Of a DNA stretch of 64,000 bases, positions 11,640 through 23,346 are shown piece after piece. This DNA is from Cyathus striatus. Its lineage: Eukaryota > Basidiomycota > Agaricomycetes > Agaricales > Nidulariaceae. The stretch is from positions 3,162,001 through 3,226,000 of the forward strand of contig JAOVFP010000007.1 of assembly GCA_025738555.1 (NCBI GenBank). Direction: 5' to 3'. Each line of letters starts with the position of its first letter. The first letter of the stretch is position 1. The notes beneath the pieces are model-generated. The model ran no database searches, had not been told where the DNA came from, and saw only the letters and a program-made list of their open reading frames with translations. The translations under genes and the position numbers were made by a program.

Positions 11640-13540
11640 TTCCTATAGCCACCCTTGATGATGCCTCATGTGCTGTCACCACTGTCACTGCCAGCACATC
11701 CACATCATCAATGTCATTGACAATAATGTTCTCACATATCGTACCTTCTCCCTCCTGCCCTCTTCTCCCTCCCTCTTTTCGATTTTGGACTGGTAAGTCT
11801 TGTTTTCTTACCTCTTGTTCTGCTACTAACGTTTGCGTCTTTCCCTAGCCCTCCTCATATTCTTCAAGCCCTCTCCCTCTCCATGCTAGCATCCCCAACC
11901 CCCTTCTCATCGACGACATTCCCTCTCCATGCCAGTCTCTCCATGTAATGGCCTATAGCCTCTGCTTCCTCCCACACATCACACTGTCTCCTCTCCAGGC
12001 CATCTCCTCTCTCGTCTTCCTTGCCACGTCACACAGTCGCCCTCCTCTCATTGTTGGTACTGCATGTCATCTCCTTTCATCATGCCAACCTCTCTAGGCC
12101 TTTCCCCCCTCTCATTGTCATTGGCACATCATGCCATTTTCTCTCCCCCTCTCTCATTATTGTTGGCATGTCCCTCTTCACCACACCCCTGCGCTGCACT
12201 GTTTTTCTTATAAAACGTAAGTACCTTTCCTCTCCTCATTATCATTATGCTGTTGCCATCTCACAGCATCCCCATTCCTGTCCCACTTCCCCACCAATGA
12301 CAATGGCAACGGCACGAGCCTGCTCTCCATGCCACTCTCCTCAGTGCTTTCGTGTCTCAGAGGCTGATGTCACTATATGCCCGCTCCTTCGATGTCCAAA
12401 TGGCCCAACTGCCTATGTCACCCATTCCACCCTCCTGGCCAGTCATTGACATCGACAATACATCAACAGCCCCAGCCTCTCTCCCCTGCTCTCATCCCTC
12501 TCCCAGCTCTCCCCCCCCAAGTCTCCCCTCATCTAGCAAGTGATGAGCATGGCATCCAGCACCACAACACCACTTCTGTCTTGTCTCGCCAGCAATGTGG
12601 CATGGCCGACATGTTCTCATTTCTCCATTCTCGCCCTCCCCATCCTCCCTCATGTCTCGCTAGTGTAGCATGGCACACGCCTCTGCCTCCACCACCCCCC
12701 CTCACTCTAGCAAGTTGATGAGCATGGCTTCAAGCACTGCAACGCACCTCCCCTCGCCCTTGTCTTGAATGTAATGAGGGTGAGTGCTTTGTCTCCTCCC
12801 CATCTCCCTCTCTTGCACCCTCGCCCTCGTCTCACAAGTGATGAGGGCAAGCGAGAGCACTCATCCTCTCCTACTACCTTGCCTCTGACCCTGCCATCTC
12901 CCATCATCACCACCACCTCACCTGCCACCACTTCACTCACCGTCTCCACCACCATACCACCACCACCATCACCTATTCCTCACTATGCCATGCCTTCCAC
13001 TTCTGCTGTCTCACACCCACCACCACCTTGCACCACTGCCTTGCACCACCACCTTGCACCCACCCAATTCTCTGACTGCATTGTATCACCACCTCTCACC
13101 CACCACCTCACACCACCACCATGAACCACCACCTCACCTCTCACTTCCACTGCCTCATATTGCACCACCACCTCACACTACTACCTGGCACCATCTCCCA
13201 CCATACCACTGCCTCGCCTCTCACTTCCACCACACTGCACCACTGCTGAGCACCTTGCTCCCACCTCTCAATGCACCACCACCTCACACCACTGCCTCAC
13301 TCCTCACATCTACCGTGTCGAGAATACAGGAGAGGGAATCAGCATGGAGATTGTAGTGCTGGGACACACAACGATGACAGTCAGAGGGATTGGGAATGGA
13401 AACAGGAAGGAGAGGGGCTAAGGAGTGAGGAAGGATTGTAGTGCTGGGATGTACAACGATGGCAGTCAGGGGGATTGGGAATGGAAATGGGAAGGAGAGG
13501 GGGCTAAGGGGCAAGGAAGGGATACATGAACACTGTCATC
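11640..13540. repeat. Pyrimidine-rich, CpG-containing low-complexity block
   Basis: C- and T-rich sequence with CACCACC, CCTCGCCC and TCTCGCCAGC words, then CACCACCACCTCACC arrays at 12900-13300 and two copies of a GGGATTGGGAATGGAAA unit at 13387 and 13470. Open frames are long but repetitive (Pro/Ser/Thr/His) and lack domains. It occupies the same relative place as the G-rich block of KDZ copy 1. Confidence 0.8.
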
Positions 13541-14212
13541 CCTAGCCTGTTTCCCCCCAGTTATTGATGATGATGAGCCCAGGTTCTCCCCTTGCTTGTC
13601 GTAAATGATGTAGTCATTACAATTATTTACAATTAGTCTATTGTGTATCATTTATCATTACAAATAACAATTAGTGTTAACCAGGAAGCTAGAAACGAGT
13701 GAGTGTGAGTTTGGGGATAAATACTGGAGATATCTGCAGAAGCAATCCTAAACTTTCCATTAATTTTTGTTGTCACCTTCCCCTTCTATTTGTGGAAGCG
13801 ATCCAAAATGATCTTCCATTCGGATTGTGTTTGCTTATGTGCTTTACATCAGCTTGCCATTAGCTCATGTTGTCGCCTTACCTTAACTACTTTATTATTA
13901 CAATCAATACCACCATCTATTCTTGCAAGCGATACTGATCATTCTCAATTTAGTCTATCCAAGTGGTCATGTGACTGGCTATAGCTGCTGCCACTGCACC
14001 AAACACAAAGGCTCCCAAAGGCCACTATTTATTTTTAGATACAAAAGCGGACATGTGGCAGGTTATTTATTTTAGACAGCCAATAACAGCAGCTGCTAGA
14101 ATTTCAAATATACAGCACCGTGAATCTGAAGCTTCTTTCTTCCCTTTCACTCACAACCCTACAGTTTACTTGATTCTGAACACTTTACCACTGCTATTTG
14201 ATATATTTCAAC
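13541..14212 (+). promoter_or_regulatory. 5' flank of KDZ copy 2 gene
   Basis: A 0.65-kb spacer between the low-complexity block and the transposase start. No clear TATA box just upstream of 14213 and no recognised motif; a promoter is inferred only from position. Confidence 0.3.
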
Positions 14213-15947
14213 ATGGTAACCACTATAAAATCATCAAATACTGCTGCTGCCTCTGCAAATGCTAGTCAGGAGGCTGGAGGTGCTGAAGGGGTGTCCAAGG
14301 CTCAAGGTAAAGGAGCTAAGGCAGCTAAGAATAAGAAGAAAAAAGGCTCAAAGTATGTACTTCAATATATTCTTGGATTGAGGCATGCAATTAAATTCAT
14401 ACAAAGGAAAACATCAATTCAGAGATTGGAAGAAGACCAGGATGCAGATACTCCTCAACATTTGACCCCGTATTTCAATATTTATAACCATTATTTAGCA
14501 ATCTAACATTTTTACAGGGCTGAAAAAGTGTTGGTGGAGGAGAATGTTTCTATTGCTCCTCCTTCTCGTACTATGATAAATACAGGGTTTATCAAGCAAA
14601 CCCAAACTTCTGCCTCAGGAGCTAAGGACATGCTGAATGAGACACTCATGCCTCTAGAATCTCAGGCAGCTGTGGGGTCTATCAAGCAAGCTAATATCTC
14701 TGCTACTCCTTTAAATATGAGGTCTATCAAGAAGACCAATACATCTGTCTCAGGGAGTAAAGAAGCTTTGAATGAGGATGAACTTCCTCTTCCTCTGGAA
14801 TCTCAGGTGGCTGCAGGTTCTAGCAAGCAGACCAATATTTCTGCCTCAGGGAGTAAGGATACATTGAATGAGGAGGAAACACTCCTACCTCTTGGATCTC
14901 AGGTGGCTTCATGGTTTATTGAACAGACCAATAATTTTACTGAGGAAACACTTGTACCTTTGGGATCACAGCTTCAAGATATGGCATTAGTATGAAATCT
15001 GAGAAACATATTGAATCTACTGAGAGCTCAGCTGAGAAAGAAAATAATAATAAATCATCTGAAACAGATGAATTACAGAGTATTTCTGAATCAGAAATAT
15101 CAGTAGACTCTGGAAGTGAAGGTGAAAGTGATGAAGCAATGGATGTTGATAATGATATCACACCAAAGAAAGCAAAACCTATTCTCAAGCATGGACATGC
15201 TCCTTCCAGTCCTAAGGCTAAGTCAAGTGATGCAAGATCAACAAGCAAGGTGTCTAGATGTTCTATCTCACATAGTTCTGCAACATCTTCTGCAAATGAG
15301 ATGTCTACAGGCTATCTCCAAGGTGCATCACATACAGTGGGAGGGTATTCATGAGGACAAGCTGCAGGTAACACATATAATTATGGTGATGAAGAGGAAG
15401 GTATGTTAATTAATACTAATAACTATCTATTCATTTAGTAACTTGTTATAGATCCTTTTATTACAGCTCCAAATACCATGGGAGATATCAGACTATTCTT
15501 TAAATCTGATACTACTGATCCTGACTATGTTATTACGGATCAACAACCATCATCAGATTTTTGTGATGTCCTCAAAACCTTAGGAAATATATACTCACCA
15601 GTTGCTAGTAAGTTTTCTAATTTGTTTCAGTACCACTCTAACAAGATAAATAGAGTGGAATGCTCGAATTTCAATTCATGAAAATGGTTATTGGAGTCTG
15701 AAAGGAAAGTACTTGAATATAAGTCAGAAGCAAAAGCCTCTTAGTGCAAATTGGAGACTGAGTGATCAGAACAGATATTTCATTGATGTTTTGGCTGTAA
15801 GTTAAATCTTATTTAGTAATATATTATAAACTCAACTTTTATAAGGATGGTGCAAATGTTGAGCAGAAGAGTGAGAGTACTGGACCCATGGTGTCCAAAT
15901 CTTCAGGCCCTTCAGAGTCAAAGGAGGACATTGCTAATGCAATGATG
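14213..15947 (+). pseudogene. KDZ transposase copy 2, N-terminal part (split by retrotransposon)
   Basis: Starts MVTTIKSSNTAAASANASQE, followed by a Lys-rich stretch (KAAKNKKKKGSK) and an intron-like gap. A tandem-like region repeats phrases of the form GF/SIKQTNxSASGSKDxLNE (14590-14950), then a Ser/Glu/Asp-rich tract and a short conserved part (DIRLFFKSDTTDPDY). The order matches copy 1 (basic start, acidic low-complexity tract, short globular region). The last codons before the break are AMM at 15939-15947, where the LTR begins. The frame resumes at 31394: removing the retrotransposon and one GATG copy rejoins it exactly. Several frames must be joined, so introns and small indels cannot be told apart. 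Confidence 0.8.
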
Positions 15948-16635
15948 TAAAGTACCTAGTTTAGCGCAATGTAGTATAAATTAAAATATGTATAATTTCA
16001 CTCACACCACATACACTCACTAAGAAAGTGCTCGGTGGGTAAGACTTGGATGCAGGATGCTTCCGGGTGATGTAAGGTAAAGTAAATGGTGTCGAAGACT
16101 GACACACAAGATGGAATGCATGCTTAGTGAATGCTTTGATGCGTGTTTGATGCATGTTCCTTAATCTTGGACTTAGCACAGACTTAGGACTTTGACTCTT
16201 GTTACACTCAGAATCTCAAGCTCACACAAATACTCTCACAGAACTGCTTAATGGTATTTCTCAGGGAACAGGAGACTGCCCTCATACTACTCTACTCTAC
16301 CTATTAAATATCATACAGAACTACGGCTAGAGAAACTATATAGTTGATACAAATACAGTAATTTACACATTAGCTAAGCAGTAAGATAGATGTTTAGACT
16401 GGATACCGGCGTCTGGGATGGACCAGAGTAAATCATGGATACACAAACATACAAGTGCCAAGAATGTGTCCATATGGGAAGATAGTGAAGGACAATAACT
16501 CATCCTGCAGGAAGAATGCTCCATATGGAGGCATGATGCCACATGCTTTGATGTGTGGAATGGGAACCACTGAATCAGCCTGCCAGGAATGCCAGGTCTC
16601 TGGCCTGGCCAGGCGCCTATGACATGCTGATGCAC
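15948..16635 (-). repeat. Gypsy left LTR, first segment
   Basis: Matches 30324-31011 of the right LTR. It is interrupted after GATGCAC by element B1, and the LTR resumes at 20199. Confidence 0.93.
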
Positions 16636-19600
16636 CATAAGTGTCAGCCAATTTGGATCATAAAAAGCCCAGGTTTTATGAAAAAGTGATCACAAAATCC
16701 CTGACTTCCATGATCACTGCTAAAATCTAATGGTATTCATTATTATTAATGAATGTATGAGTGATCAAAGGTGATCATTGAATGTTATAATAGTGTATGA
16801 TGGATATTAAAGGGCATATTGACTACTAATGAATACTAATGAATGTGCAAGTGATCATAAGTGATCATGATATGATATAATAGTGTATTATAGTGTGTAA
16901 TGACTACTAGTGAATACTAATGCATGTGTAAGTGATCATAAGTGATCATGGTATGTTGTAATAGCATATTATAGTGTGTAATGACTACTGGTGAATACTA
17001 ATGAATGTGGAAGTGATCATAAGTGATCATGGTATAGTATAATGGTGTATTATAGTGTGTAATGACTACTAGTTAATACTAATGAATGTGGAAGTGATCA
17101 TATGTGATCATGATATGTTATAATAGTGTTTTATAGTGCATAATGACTACTGGTGAATACTAATGAATGTAGAAGTGATTATAAGTGATCATGGTATGTT
17201 ATAATAGCATATTATTGTGTGTAATGCCTACTAGTTAATACTAATGAATGTAAAAGTAATCATAAGTGATCATTGTATAAATAATAGCATATTAATTTAT
17301 AAATGAATATAGGAGTATCACATTTTCCCACATATCACACCTGTCACACTTATCACATCCGTCACATATGTCACGAGTGTTATGAATGTCACGCTCCACA
17401 TATTTGTCACATATATAGCATTTGTCATACTTGTCACGCTTGTTGTGTATATCACATATGTTACATATGTCACACCTGTTATGTATGTCACATATGTCCC
17501 ATTTGTCACATATGTCCCATTTGTCACATATGTCCCATTTGTCACATATGTCCCATTTGTCACATATGTCACGTATGTCACATCTGCTATGCATATCACA
17601 TGTCTCATGTATGTCACACCTGTCACACCTGTCATATTTGTCACGTATGTCACATTTGTCACATTTGTCACACTTATGTATGTCACATATGTCAAATCTA
17701 TTATGCATGTCACATGTCTCATGTATGTCACATTTTCTGTATTTGTCACTCCTTTCCTGTATGTTACACTTGCACCCATATTACACTTGTTATGCTTTAC
17801 ATTTACACCTTTCCCACATATCATTGTTAGTATATTGATCTTGCAAGTAAATTTACTTGCCATACAAATTACATCTGTCACAAATTTTACCACTTGTCAC
17901 ATATGTCCCCCCCTATATTACCACATGCCATGCTTTTTTTTTTCCTGCTACCCATCACACCATTTCTGCCACCAATTGTTGTCTGAAGCAACAAATAATA
18001 AAGGGGGGTAGATTGAGAAAAAGGAGGATGATAAGAGATGAAAAGCTCAGACACAGACACAGACACAAATACAAATAGGAGGAAACTTGTGGTCAACTAT
18101 CAAATTACAGGGGGTTTATATACTAGAGTTATCAACCAAAGTCCTACCAAGGCCTGAATCAGAGGCTGTACAACTCAGAATATCTAACATTGTACCTTTC
18201 CTGCCACCTGTTGCAACTTTCCTGACAAGTTGCACATTTCACACTTTCCCTATTCACCACATCCATCACATCTTTTCCCATATATCATATAGTACTAACT
18301 GTATACTATCTTCCCACTATCACATCTCTTATCTCTTTGTCTCATTTCATATTTAGTCCAATTGTGTTGTTTTATTCATGTCACTCATTCTACTATAGTT
18401 CCATGTTATTGTTAAAATTTATAACTTTTTAATGTCTCAAGTCTTGATGTCAATACAATACTGTTTTCATGTCCTACTAGTACTTATCTATTCATAAGCA
18501 AGAACTGCTACATAACCAGCTGTTGTATGTATCATTCTCACAGATGTCTCATCTGAGACTTAAATATAACAAGTAGCTAAATGTAACAATCATGTGAGTG
18601 CTTAAAATGTATAATTCCCATAACTCAGTGAAGGCTATCAATCTTGACAATTTCAAACTGATTGCAGATGGCATAGTGTCATATATGTCATATTTGACAT
18701 GAGATTCTTGAGACAATTATTACACATGTAACTGTATGAATGTCTAAATACTGATGTGAGCTTCAACAAAGATCAGAAATATAAGGATCTTGACTTCAAC
18801 TTGTGTGCTGTGTACAATGCAGTTCTTTGTGTTTAGATATATTATAGCAAGTCATATGTTTCTATTTTAATACTGAAGATTGGTACACTAAAGATGTGTT
18901 CACCAAAACAGGTTTGAAGCAGGGGAATGAAATAGAATCTTCAATTTTTAATGTATGTAATATTTATAGAAGTATGATGTGTAATATAACTGAAAAATGT
19001 GACATGTAAGAAAAGTGTAACAAAATGAGAGAAAATGTATGACAGATATAACAAACATGGAAAATGTGACAAATATGTAAGGAATGTGACAAATGTGTAA
19101 AATATGATAAGTGTTATATGAATGATGCTTGAAGAGTGTGACAGGTATAACAGACAGGAAAAAGGGTGACAAATGTGGAAAGCATGACACTTGTGACAGA
19201 TGGGAGTGATAAGTGTGATATATATGACCAGTAGTAAAATGTGTGACATATGTGACGAGTGTGACGAATCTGACAAGTGTGACATGTAAGATAAATGTGA
19301 TATGCATAACAAGTGTGATGAATCTGACAAGTATGACAAGTAAGAATGTAATATTCATAACAAATGTGACATACATAACAGGTGTGACATGTATAAAAGT
19401 GTGACAAGTGTGACAAATGCTATATACATGACATATACAACAGATGTGACACGTGTGACACGTGTGACATACATGACATGAAATGTGTAACATACATGAG
19501 ACATGTGACATGTGACAAAAACGACGGGTGTGACTGTGACATACATGAGATGTGTAACATACATGAGACATGTGATATGCATAAAAGATGTGACAAATGT

Positions 19601-20191
19601 AACAAATGCAACATATGTGATGTACATAACAGGTGTTACATACATGACATACATGACATACACAACAGGTGTGACAAGTATGACAAATGCTACATATGTG
19701 ACATATGTGACGGATGTGACGAGCGTGACAGGTGTGATATGTGGGAAAATGTGATACTCCTATATTCATTTATAAATTAATATGCTATTATTTATACAAT
19801 GATCACTTATGATCACTTTACATTTATTAGTATTAACTAGTAGGCATTACACACAATAATATGCTATTATAATATACCATGATCACTTATAATCACTTCT
19901 ACATTCATTAGTATTCACCAGTAGTCATTATGCACTATAAAACACTATTATAACATATCATGATCACTTATGATCACTTGCACATTCATTAGTATTCATT
20001 AGTAGTCAATATGCCCTTTAATATCCATCATACACTATTATAACATTCAATGATCACCTTTGATCACTCATACATTCATTAATAATAATGAATACCATTA
20101 GATTTTAGCAGTGATCATGGAAGTCAGGGATTTTGTGATCACTTTTTCATAAAACCTGGGCTTTTTATGGTCCAAATGGCTAACACCCCTC
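16636..20191. mobile_element. B1: satellite-armed TIR element inside the Gypsy LTR
   Basis: 3556 bp, flanked by the 7-bp duplication GATGCAC (16629-16635 and 20192-20198). The left end is CATAAGTGTCAGCC; the right end is GGCTAACACCCCTC. Inverted arms of about 1.1 kb contain an outer part with six or so 81-bp units (each with GTGATCATAAGTGATCAT) and an inner TGTCACA-rich satellite (17320-17770, inverted at 18990-19750), including four 18-bp GTCACATATGTCCCATTT copies at 17490-17560. The centre (17880-18960) has no credible gene. Frames across the satellite give Cys-His or Val-Thr strings and are artefacts. Non-autonomous. Confidence 0.88.
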
Positions 20192-20198
20192 GATGCAC

Positions 20199-20576
20199 AG
20201 TGCTGGTACAGCGTGGTTAGATAGCAGCACTTGCCATGGGTCTGGTCCTCATGCCTTTTCCTATGATGTGATAACATTGCTTCAATAATCTATTATTAGA
20301 ATAGACACACACTTAGCTCGATCTCCAGCCTTACTGGTAATTATCTCTCACCAATGTCAAGAATAAGCTCTGACCTCGATGTTTCTATTCTTAGACACTT
20401 TCCTACTTAGGCTAGTAATGTCCCTTATTAGCACGAATCATTTCCATGCTAGCTAATGGTCCAGGACCTCTACCTTAGCTACTAAATACAACCTATATTA
20501 TTATACCATTTGTAAGTAGCATGTAGAATATAAAGATAATGTTTTTATAGAGAGTAGAAGTATGCTAGGCATATTA
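20199..20576 (-). repeat. Gypsy left LTR, second segment
   Basis: Continues the LTR after B1 and matches the last 378 bp of the right LTR. It ends CTAGGCATATTA, next to the polypurine tract. Confidence 0.93.
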
Positions 20577-20590
20577 TCTCCCCCCAACCA
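20577..20590 (-). other. Polypurine tract of the Gypsy element
   Basis: On the minus strand this reads TGGTTGGGGGGAGA directly before the left LTR (3' LTR in element sense), the expected place and composition for the plus-strand primer of reverse transcription. Confidence 0.75.
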
Positions 20591-20822
20591 ATAAATGACT
20601 GTCCTCAGTCACCATTCCTTTGTGTATGATCACCATTCACACACCTCTAATAACCTAATGTGAAGTCCCTGCCTTATGTTATCTTATCTGGAAAAACTTG
20701 AGCTTAAGTGGCGACCCAACCTATCACTGATGCCTGCTATTTAATCATGCTAGTATTCCTATGTCTCCCTCAACCCACCACCTTTCCCTTACTGCTTTTA
20801 TTACTACTCCGCTTTTTCAATT

Positions 20823-21955
20823 ATGTCTACCATTGAAATCTCCCCTGAAGACATGGCACTATGTAAAGAAATCACTGCGAAGGCAGCTAACAAAGCGGCT
20901 AATGAAGCGGCAGCACATGCCCTGATGGAGGCAATTGCCGAGGTGCAAGCGTGACATGTGGAAGAGGCTGAGGCAGTGAGATAGGCTGAGGAAGAGGAGG
21001 AGGTTCGTAAGGTTGCTGAGGCGGAAGAAACTGAGAGGCACACTGAGGAGGCCAAGGCCCTCAGAGTTGTGGAAGAGAAGTCATGAATGAGCCAATCAAT
21101 GTTGACCTTTTAAAGGGCAACCTCCTGGAACTGCTCCAGCATTTTGGTGCTCATGCATGTACTAACTGCATTTCTCAAGGCTGAGAATGTGTTTTTCGTG
21201 GGTTTGGACTCAAATGTGGTGCTTGTGCTTCCATTTCTACCTCTTATTGTACCTTCTCAGTTCCTCCTCCCAACACCAAGTTTGCCTTATCTATTGCTCA
21301 TTGTGTCGGCGATTCCTCTATCCTTGGTACATATTTCTTTTTCCTTCTTTTTTATTCACTAACTCCTTTTCTGGTTGCAGGTCTAAACCATGCATGCCAT
21401 GCCCTCGACCTTAGTTGTATGCACACTTATTGTGCTTCCTTGGCTGCAGAGTTAGAACAAATCGAGTATACTCAGAACTGCATTGCTGTGGTTCATCAGT
21501 TGGAGGACATTGCCTTCCTTCATTCCTTCAACCACTTGCATGCAGTTCATGATATTTCCTCTAACTTCACTCCTGACAACCTCGACAATCTTAGGGAGCT
21601 GGCTACTGCTCTCAATCCTTGGGTCCCGAACTGTAGAGATTTCTTTTCCCTTGAGGCCACCTTGGAACACGCTTTCACCCTCCACACCTTCAACTTGCAC
21701 ACCACTTCCACTGAAGAGATTGCCAACTTCCCTGATGCTACAAAAACCATTGTGATCTGGGACTTTTCTCGTTCCCTGCGTGCTCACAACCTTAGCAAAT
21801 TGGGTGGACTCTTCACTAACTGCCAGTTGTACCCTTTGTCCCTTGAGGACCATTCCAGTGACGCTCCTGGTCCTTCCGGATCCTCTTCTGTTAGGGCTAT
21901 GTATGAGGGAAATACTGAGCACAAGGTTGATTTAGATAAGGAGGATGTAGTTTAG
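20823..21955 (+). pseudogene. Antisense accessory ORF 1 of the Gypsy element, Cys-cluster protein
   Basis: A spliced-looking gene opposite in strand to gag-pol, between pol and the 3' LTR. It begins MSTIEISPEDMALCKEITAK, has an Ala/Glu-rich helical stretch, then a cysteine cluster with CTNCISQG (about 21160) and CGAC (about 21228), then a GT-AG intron (about 21326-21380) and an Asn/Leu-rich C-terminal exon ending at 21955. In-frame TGA or TAG at about 20952, 20982, 21084 and 21182 interrupt the first exon. The Cys spacing recalls fungal proteins of the form CxxC...C..C...C found near LTR elements. Function unknown; DNA or RNA binding is only a guess. Confidence 0.6.
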
Positions 21956-22635
21956 TTGCTGTGTAGCTTTTATGGACATTCTGAACATTTGCATGCTTGT
22001 ACTTGCCCTTATTATGGTTTTCATAAAATAAAATTGCTGTTTCTTGGTCTTACTTGTGTGATTTTTAAGTCATAAGTGTTTCTCAAGAATTTGTGAACTG
22101 CTATTTCATGAACTAGCCATTGCTCAATGAGCTTCTGAGTGCCTGAAGTCATATTGATGCGCACTTTTTGATGCGTGATGCATCTTATCCCGCCAAGTGA
22201 TGCCAAAATTAAAAGATCTCATCTCAGAGTTATAGTGGACTTTCCATATACATCTGTTCAGATTATGCATGTGTCATGATTGACTTCATCACTATTTTTC
22301 TAAACTCATTGTGCCTAGTGTACTGTTCATGTGATTTCAAAATTTCAGCTCCATGAGCCTACTCTCTCCCCCCCTCCAACAATAAAAGCTGTCCTCAGCA
22401 TACTTGCCAGGCAATGTGCTAGCTATCAGAAGTCATGAACAGTGCAATATGTGTTTCTGTCCAGACACTGATCCCAATTTTAGTAACCAGCTTATGTCTT
22501 CTTTCACCTGTAGCTCACTGTTGGAAGGTATAAAAACCCTGTATTCTCCTCGCTAGTCTTCAGCATTCCTGCTACTGTTCTCTCCTATTTTCCTGCTTAC
22601 TTCCCACTTTTCCATTCTACTTTTTCATCACCATA

Positions 22636-23118
22636 ATGGCTGACAATTTCCCATCTGAAGCCACATTTCTTGATGCCGCATGTGGTTTATGCATGAAGAT
22701 GGGGCACTGGCAAGCCCAGCATGACACAATGTCTAGTGTCCAACTTCAGACTGAGTTGCATAAGGAGGCTGCTACACTCGTAAGTGTTTGCTTAACTATT
22801 ATACCAGTTGCTAGCTAATCACCCTTCTTTTCTAGGAAATGTTATTAAAGTATGCTGAGGTTTTCCCTGCCATGCTTGAACACTCTGTCATTGAGGAGGT
22901 CATGAACTTTTGCTTGGTCCATGATGGACCACCTGCTGAGCCTTAATAAGATTGATCAGGTGCCCATGCCTTCCCATTTGATGGGGATGCACCGGGCTGA
23001 GACCTTGATGTGCACAGCTCAAAGCATTCAGCAGCTTTACAAGACCTTCATTGATACCAATGCAGATATCGAAAGGTACCTTCAGTACTATGACACTCGT
23101 GGTTCTTCTGGTAAGCTT
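22636..23118 (+). pseudogene. Antisense accessory ORF 2 of the Gypsy element
   Basis: Begins MADNFPSEATFLDAACGLCM after a pyrimidine-rich leader, with a probable intron (about 22780-22834, GTAAGT...TAG). It continues EMLLKYAEVFPAMLEHSVIE and then, in another frame, MGMHRAETLMCTAQSIQQLY. A small frameshift or second intron near 22935 is needed to join them. A second GTAAGC donor-like site is at 23112. No family recognised. Like accessory ORF 1 it is transcribed against gag-pol and away from it. Confidence 0.5.
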
Positions 23119-23346
23119 TGACTCCTATTTATCTATTTATAAATCACTAGTAACTTCTATTGATTTATTTATAGATTAACTTGTACATGTGGTTAGCTAA
23201 GGGATTTAGATGTGAATAGGGACTGTTATGGGTGAGGACACTGTATGGTAATGGTAGAATAGGCTTGTAGCACGATCCCCACATATGTAGCATCCCCCCT
23301 TGGACTTTTTATGATATTTTTGATTTATGCTGCACTCTTTCCCTCG

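Noticed and set aside
17303..19780. Frames with dense Cys-x-His or Val-Thr patterns that look like zinc-binding proteins
   Set aside because: They are translations of the TGTCACATATG satellite of B1 and appear on both strands and in several frames.
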